From the NCBI RefSeq assembly GCF_947301925.1, contig NZ_CAMYUE010000002.1, forward strand, positions 468,104-532,103: a stretch of DNA of 64,000 bases, given 5' to 3'. This stretch comes from an uncultured Ruminococcus sp. Its GTDB lineage: Bacteria; Bacillota; Clostridia; Oscillospirales; Ruminococcaceae. The notes under the pieces were generated by a model, which saw nothing but the letters and a program-made list of their open reading frames with translations, made no database searches and had not been told where the DNA came from. How positions within the stretch are numbered: the first letter of the stretch is position 1; each line of letters starts with the position of its first letter. A program made the position numbers and the translations under genes. Shown one piece after another: positions 43,384 through 52,716 of this stretch.

Positions 43384-45168
43384 TCAGTTATCTTCTATCA
43401 CAAGATTATCTTCAACGATTATTTTGAGTTCGACAGGTTTGTCAGTATTATTGACAATAACCGAGATTTCGCCTTCATCCGCCTCTTCCTCAGAAAGCTT
43501 TTTCAGCATTGCTTTCAACTTTGACAATCCGTGGGTGAGGGAAGGATTTGAGATAGTTGAGATCATTCCATTAGCAATTTCACCGAAGTAAATGACCATA
43601 GGCAGGGAAAGCTTGAAAGAAATATCCGATCCGAGCTGAAGATCAACTTCCTGTTTTGAACTGCTATCTTCAAAGTCAGCATTAAATGCCGTTCCTTTCA
43701 CCTTGAAGTTCGTCTTTTTGAAACTTCCAGTCGTTATCATAACACTCTGGAAGTAATCATCGTTTCTTTTGATAGTCAAAGGAATATCCCGTGCCATTTT
43801 AGATGATGTGCCTGTCATTTCAAGATACAGTGCATCCGTTATCGTGCTGCGAAGGTCATTGATAAGCTTACTTGACACTTCGCTATTTTGTATCCTAATG
43901 TATGTGTTATATCCGACACCGAACAGTTCATCATATAGGGGGAGATACTTGTTGTCCTGCGGATTATTCTTCGGATCGCCAAAGAAAATGAAAACTCGCC
44001 TTATTGCTCTGCGGTATTCAAAATCATTCGTGTTAAACTCGTTATCCTTATCGTCTATGTTCAAATGACGTTTAGCAAACATTCTATGCTGCTCGCTTAC
44101 AAGTTTTCCAACTTCTGCCGGAATATCTGAAAAATCACCGGTCACAAAGAGCTTATAGTCAACGTCAAGACCTCTGGTATCGAGTTTCAGTTCTTTTGCA
44201 TAAGCGATACCCTGAATCTGATCAGCATTGTCAATCTCTTCAATACCCTTATAACCGAAGAAAAGATTGGAGAAAAGATATTTGAACTTAACAGAATCCT
44301 TATAGCTTGCTTTAATATCATTGCAGGTGAGATTACCTGTAAAGGCAAAACTGAGCTGAGATAGAATCTGACGTATCGTCATACGCTTATCGTTCTCGTA
44401 AAGATAACGATAGAACGCTTCGACTGCTGAAGTTACTCTGTCCTGATACTTTCTTATCTGATTTACATTAAAGTATATCGGACATTTGTTGCATTTGGGG
44501 CAAGCTTCACAATCTTTCCAGAGTTCTGCTGAGAGCAACTTGCTCATGATGTCTCTTGCAAAGCTGACATTATCGACTCTTGCCATGTTTATCATCAGGA
44601 ATTGACAATCACCGACAAAAATCATTTCATTTTTATTCTCATCGAGTTGATCAAGAAGCCGTGTTTGAAGAGCAATCTTCTCACTCTCATCAAAAGCGAT
44701 GCCTTGAGCTTTGCACTGCTCTTCTCTTATAAGTTCAAGACATTTGAGGAGCGGCCCTGTATTGGAGATTATTATAGAAGATTTGTTATTATTAGGTGCA
44801 TCAAGAGCTTTCCAACAAAAAGCGATCTGCTTATCTTCCGGAAGTTCACTCATGTCCTTGACTGCATAGAGATTGATACTGCCGTTATCATACTCCTTTT
44901 CAGGTTCAAGGGAAGAGTTTTCGTCAAGGAAGCCGAGCTCCTGCAGGATCTGAACAAGAATGCTGGTTTTACCGTCACCGGCATGACCTGTAAGAACAAC
45001 AGCAAGATGCTCGCCTGAACTAATACGTTTAGACAAGTATTTACCGAGATTTCTTTCTATCTGTATCTTTCTGAAAAAAGGCGAATTAACCTGTGATTCT
45101 GCAAGAGCAGCTATAGTATCACTGCTTGCATTATTCATCGAGTTCAGATAATCAACAAATGGATTCAT
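43384..45168 (-). CDS. dptF: DptF-like ATPase
   Basis: A 594-aa protein. Walker A GHAGDGKT at 61-68 is the variant known from DptF (Gly-x-x-Gly-Asp-Gly-Lys-Thr). A CxxCxxCxxC cluster at 220, 223, 226 and 229 likely binds Zn or an Fe-S cluster. The C-terminal third is beta-rich with an acidic end. DptF starts the FGH restriction set, senses unmodified DNA and couples ATP use to nuclease or replication block. It begins 12 bases after the cysteine desulfurase stop, so modification and restriction genes share one mRNA. The family call is on the P-loop form and gene order. Confidence 0.75.
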   Translation of the reverse strand: MNPFVDYLNSMNNASSDTIAALAESQVNSPFFRKIQIERNLGKYLSKRISSGEHLAVVLTGHAGDGKTSILVQILQELGFLDENSSLEPEKEYDNGSINLYAVKDMSELPEDKQIAFCWKALDAPNNNKSSIIISNTGPLLKCLELIREEQCKAQGIAFDESEKIALQTRLLDQLDENKNEMIFVGDCQFLMINMARVDNVSFARDIMSKLLSAELWKDCEACPKCNKCPIYFNVNQIRKYQDRVTSAVEAFYRYLYENDKRMTIRQILSQLSFAFTGNLTCNDIKASYKDSVKFKYLFSNLFFGYKGIEEIDNADQIQGIAYAKELKLDTRGLDVDYKLFVTGDFSDIPAEVGKLVSEQHRMFAKRHLNIDDKDNEFNTNDFEYRRAIRRVFIFFGDPKNNPQDNKYLPLYDELFGVGYNTYIRIQNSEVSSKLINDLRSTITDALYLEMTGTSSKMARDIPLTIKRNDDYFQSVMITTGSFKKTNFKVKGTAFNADFEDSSSKQEVDLQLGSDISFKLSLPMVIYFGEIANGMISTISNPSLTHGLSKLKAMLKKLSEEEADEGEISVIVNNTDKPVELKIIVEDNLVIEDN

Positions 45169-45180
45169 CAGCTATCCCTC

Positions 45181-46329
45181 CTAATCCAATTCTCTTAATG
45201 CATTTATCAGAGAATCTATATCATCTTTCGTATTAAAATAGCCTATACTTATGCGGACAGTACCTCCGTTACCCTCAGTGCCGATAAGACTATGCACATA
45301 CGGAGCACAGTGGTATCCGCTCCTTACAGCTATATCAAAATCATTATCAAGTATTTCTGCAAGTTCTTCTGGACGATAGTCACAGTGCGTAATTGAAATA
45401 ATTGAAATATGGTTTTCTCTGTGTTCCGGCAAGTATAGTGTAACAGAAGAAAGCTCTTCGAGTTTTTCAACAGCATAATCTGTCAGTTCTTTTTTATGTG
45501 CGTATATGGTTTTTACGCCTATATTACTTATCCATGAAAGAGAAGCATTCAGCGCAGAAACAGATACAATATCATGACTTGCCGGTTCATAAAGATCGGG
45601 CATTTGCTCTGGCATATCAAGATTGAGCGAATCTGAACCAGTGCCTCCCGTCAGAAATGTTTTCAGCTTAACACTGCTGTTATATATAAATCCGCCTGTA
45701 CCAAAGCTCCCATAGAGATTCTTGTGTCCGGCAAATACGATAAAATCAGTTCTCTGCAATGAAAGATCAATAGGGACAAGTCCAAGCGACTGTGAAGCGT
45801 CAAGTATGTTTACCGCTCCGTATTCAGCGGAAGCATTGAATATCACATCAATCGGTAAAACATTGCCTGTGACGTTGCTTATATGGTTTACAATAACAAC
45901 ATCTGGATGCTTAACAATGAACTTGTTTTGCATGGTTTCGACATCAAGTTCCTGAGTTTTCTTGTCAAAGGGAATCATCTCAATACTGAATCCGTAAATG
46001 TCTGCAAGTTTTTTAAGAGGACGTGCAACAGCATTATGCTCAAACGGAGTAATATATATAGTGGTATTTGGAGTGTATTCAAGTCCGTTCAGAACAATGT
46101 TCATTGCAATAGTTGCAGACGGAGATAGTATTACATTGTTCTCATTGCTTATGTTCACAAGCTTTGCAAGTGCAACTCTTGTGCTGCGGATAATTTCCGA
46201 AGCCTGCCTTGCAGTCCTGTATGTTCCTCGTCCGGCATTTACAGCATAGTTTCTCTGACATTCATTAACTGCTGTATATACGATTTCCGGCTTCGGATAA
46301 GTTGTAGCTGCATTGTCAAAGTAAATCAT
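45181..46329 (-). CDS. dndA: Cysteine desulfurase, DndA/SspA type
   Basis: A 382-aa PLP enzyme beginning MIYFDNAATTYPKPE. The PLP Lys is K203 in FAGHKNLYG, and the catalytic Cys is C341 in SGYHCAPY. It takes sulfur from cysteine and passes a persulfide to the next enzyme; DndA and SspA do this in phosphorothioation of DNA. The ATG at 46329 is chosen over one ten codons upstream because AGGAAG is 6-8 bases away and the family starts here. It lies among defence genes rather than isc/suf genes. The symbol is by context; the enzyme class is certain. Confidence 0.88.
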   Translation of the reverse strand: MIYFDNAATTYPKPEIVYTAVNECQRNYAVNAGRGTYRTARQASEIIRSTRVALAKLVNISNENNVILSPSATIAMNIVLNGLEYTPNTTIYITPFEHNAVARPLKKLADIYGFSIEMIPFDKKTQELDVETMQNKFIVKHPDVVIVNHISNVTGNVLPIDVIFNASAEYGAVNILDASQSLGLVPIDLSLQRTDFIVFAGHKNLYGSFGTGGFIYNSSVKLKTFLTGGTGSDSLNLDMPEQMPDLYEPASHDIVSVSALNASLSWISNIGVKTIYAHKKELTDYAVEKLEELSSVTLYLPEHRENHISIISITHCDYRPEELAEILDNDFDIAVRSGYHCAPYVHSLIGTEGNGGTVRISIGYFNTKDDIDSLINALRELD

Positions 46330-46388
46330 TACGCACTTCCTAAATATTATTTTGCGCACCTCTTTATACTTTGATTGTTGCGTGCGCT

Positions 46389-49300
46389 TTACAACTGTTC
46401 CAGTTCTTTTTTCAGAAGTTTCAGAAGAACTGCAACACGCTCTTTGGCGGTGATTGCTTCTCCGTATTCTTCAAGGTGTGACTCAATATTGTTCATAGCT
46501 GTTTCAGCAATTCCTGAGATTTCAGTATTAGTGATGTTGTTTTCGTAAACCTTTCCGCCGTATTCGAGCGAAAGGGTGATCGTGCTGTCTTTATCAGTAT
46601 CGACTTCTTCCATAGTAAAGCTTTCTACGGTATCAATATATGATTTTATATCGGTCAAAAATGTTGTAACGAGCTGATCGTTCCAGTCTTCTATGGCAAG
46701 CATGGTCACACACTTTGCAAGTTCGGAAATAACGTCATTATCATCAAATGATGCATTTTCCTTAATGAAGTGAAGAAATCCGTTGATTTCAGAAGAGAAA
46801 ATATGCGTTCTCGTGGTTTCCTGTAAGGAGTTATACCAGTCCTGCATTATTGAAGACAAACTGCCTTTTATGGTTCTGTCGAATATACGTTTTGCCTTGT
46901 CAACAAGATATGACTTTGTTTTAGTAATAAAAGAATTATATTCCTCGGCAAAAGCACGAATACTATCGAGTGTATGTACATAATCATTCTCACTGTCAAA
47001 ATACTTAGGAATATCTATGAATAAGAAAGCGTGAGGGTTAATATCATACTGCAAGAGCTGTGCTTTGAATTTCAGCATTTTCTGCTGAACAGGTGTCGGT
47101 GCTTCATCATTGTAACTCATCGTATGGTCTCTGGTAAACTTAGACAATCCTCTGAACCATGTCTGAAGAAGTTCGGATGCAAATGCACACTTGTTATTTA
47201 CAGTTGATGGACCGACCTGAGAGAAAATTGAGATGATACCCTCAAGATACGTTTCCTTTTCCTGTGTTCCTTTTTCTACATAAAGGGTATAGTTTTCAGG
47301 AGCGACTTCTATCTGTGACAAGGTATCACCATTTATCGGAATCTCTTTTCCCTTGAATGACAGTACGACAGCATCCTGGTTCTTACGAAAACACCAAGCA
47401 AGATATACTGGAATAGTTCCTTTTTTCATGCCATAAGGTGAATTGCAAAGGGTTCTGTAAATGATTTCAAACGAAGCTGGTTCGTTTTCTGCTTCTTTTA
47501 TTGAAGTGTTTATAGCGTTTATTATTGCATTAAGACATTCATCATCAGAAGAATTGCTATTGCTCAGCTGTTTTACCATTATTGCTGAGCGAAGAATGCT
47601 GACTTCCGGACCATAACCCTCCATTATCGGAATTTCGTCCGTATGTGACAATATCCAGTCAATCGTTTTAGCTCTTGCCTTGCGAATCTGAGCAGAAAGC
47701 CTGTTTTTGTTGATCATCTCGTTGTTGATGTCAGGCGTGGCAGGATATACACGATCGCAGATATTTGAAAGTTCACGATTTAATAGAAGCGGCTTTGTTA
47801 TTTCGTCAAGGCATTGTTCTGAATTATAATAAGCTGCGACCGGATTGGACGGAGAGTAGAGTTGATCTGCAATCTCTCTTATGGTTTTGAACAGATCATA
47901 TTTGTATACAGCGAGTTCTTCTCTGAAATGATCGTCTGTGTCCGTATTCTGTTTTTCAAGGAGACACGCAGCTTGGTATTCGTTTAATAGATCATTATGC
48001 TTCCATACTTCCGTTACGCATACCACTACGCTTTCATCAAGACCGAGTTTGTGTAAGTGATCAGCGATATTATGTGTGTCATCTTCACTATCGGAAATAA
48101 GATAAATCAATAATCCGTCAGCAGTGCCTTTCAACTCATTAAAATCGCCGGTGTATTTCCAGAAATCAGAAGCCTCCATAAATTCTGTTACAAAGTAACG
48201 CTGAATGTGCATCTTTGCGTTGTGCTGCCTCGGAAGTATGAACGGAGTTGAATATGCTTCTTTAAGTGTGTGCGGACGGTCAAGTTTTACAAGACCTTGT
48301 TCGATAAGGTTTTGTATATTCTTCTTTATATCAACACCGTTGGCGGTCAAAAACTCATAGATACCGTCTCTACGCCTTGTTATGATGTGAAGTGAAGCAA
48401 GGGAATCAACGATATTGCGATAAATATCATCACTATAATTCGATGCTGCTTTAAGGTTTATGTCTGTCGCTTCAAATACATCGCTTGAAATGATCTTACA
48501 AACAGCGAGTATTTTGACTAACTTTATCTGCTCTTCATTTTCACATTTTCTAATTGCTGACTGTGTTTTCGCCCAAATACTGTGTATTTTCGGATTAAAC
48601 ACTTCGACACGAAAAAGTTCAGCAAAATAATCGTAAATCCATTCAGGAGTTAGCAGAGCACATTCTTTTTTGATAGGATACTGAGCTAAAAAGCTCTGAA
48701 AAGAGTGCTCTTCTGATTGAGAGAGAAATGTGAACAGGGTTCTTTCGTTTTGTCCGACAAGTTCACTGATATGAATAAGTGCGAATACGCTTAACGGATG
48801 TATAGGAAAGCACTTCTTCTCAAGTATCTCTGTATACATTGTGTCAGATAGTTCACTGAAAATGCCTGTCATCTGACAGAGCTGTGTAACGCTTGAAAGA
48901 TCATCTTTATGCTTGTTGTAAAACTTCTCGAACTGATCACCATGAGTTATTGCATTAGATACAAGCTCGTAGGATTGCTCAGATGAAGCTATAAAGTATA
49001 CTTTTTTGAATCTACCGTCAACCGTTCTGAAACTGTCACTTTGTGAATAATCGAGTATTTCTTTGTGAGTTATGCAACATAGGTGCATTTTATTGCTGCG
49101 TACAGCCATTTCTGCGAAATCCTGAATCAGTTTAAGGTTCTGCATATTTGCCATAGCAGCTGATGATTCAAGGAATTTGCTGAATTCATCGAATATTATA
49201 TATACACCGCCGAAAGATTTCTGCTCTATCAATGCATCACAAACCTGTTCGTACATTTTGACAACGTCAGTATTCTGCAATGGGTTAAAGCTTGCGCCAT

Positions 49301-49943
49301 TGCTTACTACGGGGTAAATCTCGCAAAATGTCTGATAAGCAGAAGCGGAGCATTTATTGAGCTGATCCTTAAAGTCTGAAAGCTTTATTTTTCTGATATG
49401 AAGCTCTTTTTTGAACAGCTTTATCGCATTTTCAAAATCTTTTTCCCAAGTTTTTATCATTCTGAGGGCAGAATCAAAGTATGTTTCCGGGAAAAAATCG
49501 TTCAGATCATTTCTTTCGAGTGCTTCACGCAGTGCAATAATAAATGACTGATTGATGTCAGTGTGATTGCTGTTTATTATTATAGGAATATAAGGCTTGT
49601 TCTTACCATGAAATACATTTAGCAGCTCACCAATCGAGCTGTCAGCAGCAGAGAGTTTATGTGTCAAATCAGCAATTACAGGTCTATCAGCAGAATGAGA
49701 CAGTATAGCAGAAAGAACAAGAAGCAGGTGTGACTTACCACGTCCGTAAGGACCGATCAGCACAGTTGCATTATCTTCATTGTTATTATCACTGCAAACA
49801 GCATTAAGATAACGTTTGAGTATGGAGAGCGATTGTGTAGTCGGAATATATCCTCTTAATTTATCTTCCTTATTCAGGTCATACTGCAAATTTACAGAGG
49901 TCTGGAAATTATTATCAGCGCCAATAAATTTGTTGTACTTCAT
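46389..49943 (-). CDS. Large BrxC-like P-loop ATPase (first copy)
   Basis: A 1184-aa soluble ATPase. Walker A GPYGRGKS at 64-71, Walker B YIIFDEFSKFLES at 248-260 with DE at 252-253, and CFPIHPLSVFALIH near 385-398. The middle contains a winged-helix-like stretch, the C-terminus long helices and a short coiled coil. It looks like BREX BrxC or DUF6079 proteins. It starts three bases after the DUF4007-like gene. In this operon it may replace DndD, the missing ATPase of DNA phosphorothioation. That replacement is inference only. Confidence 0.78.
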   Translation of the reverse strand: MKYNKFIGADNNFQTSVNLQYDLNKEDKLRGYIPTTQSLSILKRYLNAVCSDNNNEDNATVLIGPYGRGKSHLLLVLSAILSHSADRPVIADLTHKLSAADSSIGELLNVFHGKNKPYIPIIINSNHTDINQSFIIALREALERNDLNDFFPETYFDSALRMIKTWEKDFENAIKLFKKELHIRKIKLSDFKDQLNKCSASAYQTFCEIYPVVSNGASFNPLQNTDVVKMYEQVCDALIEQKSFGGVYIIFDEFSKFLESSAAMANMQNLKLIQDFAEMAVRSNKMHLCCITHKEILDYSQSDSFRTVDGRFKKVYFIASSEQSYELVSNAITHGDQFEKFYNKHKDDLSSVTQLCQMTGIFSELSDTMYTEILEKKCFPIHPLSVFALIHISELVGQNERTLFTFLSQSEEHSFQSFLAQYPIKKECALLTPEWIYDYFAELFRVEVFNPKIHSIWAKTQSAIRKCENEEQIKLVKILAVCKIISSDVFEATDINLKAASNYSDDIYRNIVDSLASLHIITRRRDGIYEFLTANGVDIKKNIQNLIEQGLVKLDRPHTLKEAYSTPFILPRQHNAKMHIQRYFVTEFMEASDFWKYTGDFNELKGTADGLLIYLISDSEDDTHNIADHLHKLGLDESVVVCVTEVWKHNDLLNEYQAACLLEKQNTDTDDHFREELAVYKYDLFKTIREIADQLYSPSNPVAAYYNSEQCLDEITKPLLLNRELSNICDRVYPATPDINNEMINKNRLSAQIRKARAKTIDWILSHTDEIPIMEGYGPEVSILRSAIMVKQLSNSNSSDDECLNAIINAINTSIKEAENEPASFEIIYRTLCNSPYGMKKGTIPVYLAWCFRKNQDAVVLSFKGKEIPINGDTLSQIEVAPENYTLYVEKGTQEKETYLEGIISIFSQVGPSTVNNKCAFASELLQTWFRGLSKFTRDHTMSYNDEAPTPVQQKMLKFKAQLLQYDINPHAFLFIDIPKYFDSENDYVHTLDSIRAFAEEYNSFITKTKSYLVDKAKRIFDRTIKGSLSSIMQDWYNSLQETTRTHIFSSEINGFLHFIKENASFDDNDVISELAKCVTMLAIEDWNDQLVTTFLTDIKSYIDTVESFTMEEVDTDKDSTITLSLEYGGKVYENNITNTEISGIAETAMNNIESHLEEYGEAITAKERVAVLLKLLKKELEQL

Positions 49944-49946
49944 TCA

Positions 49947-50852
49947 TCACACCTCTGTTTCGCTTTGCGTATAGTATATTTCGAGTATTTCGGCGGGAGA
50001 AAGTTTTTTACTGATATATACCATATCAAGCCCCGCTGTTCTGTTCAACTCAATGAAACCTTCCTGACGTAATCTGTCAAGGTATTCGTTTATCATGTTT
50101 CTGTCAAGGTTGAATATTTTGCCAACATTATTATCTTGGGTAAGCAGCGTATCAATATCGACACTTATCTTATCATCCGGAAGATTTACCGTCATAACAT
50201 ATAAAACAGCAAGTCTGTCAAGTTTGCTGTAAAGCGGACGAGTTTTCATATAGCTACTTCTTTCTGAACCTCTGGCAATAAGTCCTAACTCGGAAAAAGG
50301 CGATGTAAGGTTTTCTTCCGGATCAGTGATGGTTTCTTCTGACGAAGTATACATTTTTAGTAATACACCACAATCAGAATCTATTGAATTATAAAGGCTA
50401 TTTCCTTTGTCATAGATCTTGTTACACTCATCTACAAGCTTGTCAACCATCGCATTCTTTGTGAAGTCAGTAACATTAAACCGATTGAAGAACAAGCTCC
50501 ACACAGTATTGAACTCAATATCTGCTGTAATGTAAAAATGAATGATCCATAACGTGAAAATATCCTCAAAGTACGGATCATGCTTTTTAACGACTTCACC
50601 GAAATACTGTGTTGGTACAAGACTATGCTTGGCGTTCTTTTCTCTCTTTTCTTCAACAAGATGAGAAGCAAGAAGCCAATATTTTATTGACTTCACCATT
50701 TTGCTGCCGACTCCGAGATTGTCCATGGCTGTTTCCTCGGAAAAGACATACTTGTTTTCTTCAAGCGCAAAAATACCTTTAGCAAGCCAGCCCTCACGTA
50801 TGCTAAAAGACTCATTGCCTTTTATCTTGTATTTCAATTCATTAGTGCTCAT
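49947..50852 (-). CDS. DUF4007 family protein
   Basis: A 301-aa protein with the family pattern in order: FSIREGWLAKGIFAL (residues 16-30), LGVGSKMVKSIKYWL (46-60), DPYFEDIFTLWIIHFY (92-107) and VWSLFFNRF (117-125). The N-terminal half has a winged-helix character. DUF4007 genes sit beside PAPS-reductase-like genes in phosphorothioation-type islands; the biochemical job is unknown, possibly DNA recognition or regulation. Its start overlaps the stop of the upstream DndC-like gene (ATGA) and the next ATPase begins three bases after its end, so all three are coupled. Confidence 0.85.
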   Translation of the reverse strand: MSTNELKYKIKGNESFSIREGWLAKGIFALEENKYVFSEETAMDNLGVGSKMVKSIKYWLLASHLVEEKREKNAKHSLVPTQYFGEVVKKHDPYFEDIFTLWIIHFYITADIEFNTVWSLFFNRFNVTDFTKNAMVDKLVDECNKIYDKGNSLYNSIDSDCGVLLKMYTSSEETITDPEENLTSPFSELGLIARGSERSSYMKTRPLYSKLDRLAVLYVMTVNLPDDKISVDIDTLLTQDNNVGKIFNLDRNMINEYLDRLRQEGFIELNRTAGLDMVYISKKLSPAEILEIYYTQSETEV

Positions 50853-52579
50853 TTTCCTTTATAGTCCTTTCCTCGTGGAAGTAAGACACGACGCATATAA
50901 CAGCCACCTTGATAATGCGTGATACATTCAGTGCATCGAACACATTTGTTGCTGTCGATACGGTAAATATAATCGCTGATAGTATTCGGAACCTTTTCAA
51001 GTGTTATAGCTCCGTGTTTGCAGGCAGTCTCGCAAGCGTGGCAACCAGTGCAAAGCTGGAATTTTGTGATCTGTGATTTGAATTTCAGCTCTATTTCAAC
51101 AGTTTTGGTTCTCTTGGCAATCGGTCTTTTAAGAATTGTGATTCTCAGATTTTTCGAGCCGATTCGTCCTTGTAGTTTCAATAAGGGTTCATTGGTTTTG
51201 AAGTCAAGGACAAACACTTCTCCCAACCGCTTGTTCCCCATATCAAAATTTAGTATTCCGAACGGTTTGAAGAATTCATAAAGCTGTTCGGAAATCGGTT
51301 TATTCAGTTCATAGTTGAAACTGCTTTCATCTGTGGCACATGGTTTGAATTCAATAGCAACATTTTTACTACGGTCAATACCTGCACCGCCTGATCTTGC
51401 TTTCCAACCACCATTAATGACATACTCCATAGGATCAGTCTTACCCATTTTAACAGCGAAATCATAGATTATTTTTGTAAACTTATCATTAAGTTCAGGG
51501 TAGTAAACAGAAAGAAGGAACTGAGACCACCGGCTGTTATTAGGACAACACCAGCAGCCTACTCGTGAATAACCAAGACGGTAAGCGCCGTTAAAATCTA
51601 TTCCGGTAGATAAGATATATAGCCAAATATCATAATCAAGCCAATCTATTATAGGAGAAGTGACTTTTTGTTTACTAATCTTAGGGCTATCCTCCTCACG
51701 GTTGTAATTACTTCTGCTTTTAGACTCATTTCTCCTGATTCCGTAAAAAGTACGAATAGTTTTTTTGTTCTTAAACGTGCTGTCTATTCTCTTACTTATG
51801 AAACCTGTTTTAAAGATTGTACAGCACCAGCGCAGCATTCTGCTTGGTGGCCCAAATTCCTGACAAAGTTCAAAGAAGTCCTGTTGGTCGTTCCTTGATG
51901 TAAGCATCGGCGTTTTACGGTTTTCCTGCTTGAAACGCTTAACATATTCAATGGTATCTGGAAGTTCGAGAGTAGTATCACCAAAAATATGGATAATGCT
52001 CGGATTGCTCAGTGCCGTTCTAACTAAATGACTGGTAACAGTAGAGTCCTTGCCTCCTGAGAAAGAAACAAACATAGAGGTCGAATCATACCCTTCAGAG
52101 GCTTTTTCAATATAGTTCATAGCCTCTGAAGCAATATCATCATACCTGATCTTATTTGCTTCTATATACGATTTTATGTTTTTTTCAAAGAATGAATAGT
52201 TGTTTTCAGTTTTATGTTCAGCTATCATCTTTCTTATTTTTTCTGGATTTTCTTCTGTGAGACTCTCAATACTAAATTTTATTTTTTTACCATTGACATA
52301 ATAGATTCCGTTTGAATTCCATACAGAACAGTTGTAGTATTTCATAGGTTCACCTAAAACGGATTCTATTAGAAGCCGTTCTTCGGGGAACACTGGACGT
52401 GCATCTGTTGCAAAATAAATTCCTTTATTCCCACATTTTGGACATATTTCATGATAAGTCGGCACATTGCACTTCTCACACCAAAAAAGTTTAGAGGTTA
52501 AAGATGTTCTGTTTCCACAAATATCACATTCAGATTTAGCTGTTATGATGTTGCATTTTTTGCACAGGTACGTAATCAT
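50849..52579 (-). CDS. dndC: DndC/SspD-like PAPS-reductase-type enzyme with zinc ribbons and ferredoxin domain
   Basis: A 576-aa protein. Its N-terminus has Cys pairs at 6/9, 18/21, 34/37 and 46/49, consistent with two zinc ribbons. The central domain holds the PP-loop SGGKDST at 174-180, then CCTIF and a VGCWCCPNN Cys cluster. The C-terminus is a 2[4Fe-4S] ferredoxin with Cys 510, 513, 516, 520 and 546, 549, 552, 560. PP-loop enzymes activate a substrate by adenylation before sulfur is transferred; DndC does this in DNA phosphorothioation. It is the first gene of the nine-gene operon, with AAAGGAG before the ATG. The added ribbons and ferredoxin are unusual against standard DndC. PAPS-reductase function in sulfate assimilation is unlikely in this neighbourhood. 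Confidence 0.8.
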   Translation of the reverse strand: MITYLCKKCNIITAKSECDICGNRTSLTSKLFWCEKCNVPTYHEICPKCGNKGIYFATDARPVFPEERLLIESVLGEPMKYYNCSVWNSNGIYYVNGKKIKFSIESLTEENPEKIRKMIAEHKTENNYSFFEKNIKSYIEANKIRYDDIASEAMNYIEKASEGYDSTSMFVSFSGGKDSTVTSHLVRTALSNPSIIHIFGDTTLELPDTIEYVKRFKQENRKTPMLTSRNDQQDFFELCQEFGPPSRMLRWCCTIFKTGFISKRIDSTFKNKKTIRTFYGIRRNESKSRSNYNREEDSPKISKQKVTSPIIDWLDYDIWLYILSTGIDFNGAYRLGYSRVGCWCCPNNSRWSQFLLSVYYPELNDKFTKIIYDFAVKMGKTDPMEYVINGGWKARSGGAGIDRSKNVAIEFKPCATDESSFNYELNKPISEQLYEFFKPFGILNFDMGNKRLGEVFVLDFKTNEPLLKLQGRIGSKNLRITILKRPIAKRTKTVEIELKFKSQITKFQLCTGCHACETACKHGAITLEKVPNTISDYIYRIDSNKCVRCTECITHYQGGCYMRRVLLPRGKDYKGK

Positions 52580-52643
52580 CCCGCCGCTCCTTTATGGTAA
52601 TATTGCACATTTTTTCACTAAAAAAATTCGTTTAGATATATTA

Positions 52644-52672
52644 ATTATACCACTTTTGGGCACAATCGTCAA
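52644..52672 (-). promoter_or_regulatory. Promoter of the nine-gene cargo operon
   Basis: Minus strand TTGACG, 17 bases, TATAAT, about 60 bases upstream of the first start codon. It is the only good promoter seen for the 21-kb operon; all later genes overlap or are separated by 60 bases at most. Confidence 0.85.
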
Positions 52673-52716
52673 TAGAAATTCAAAATATAATTAGCTGTTT
52701 GTCAGGCTTGAATATA

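Noticed and set aside
31548-52579. Standard BREX system
   Set aside because: BrxC-like ATPases are present, but no PglX methyltransferase, PglZ phosphatase or BrxL/Lon-like protein was seen.
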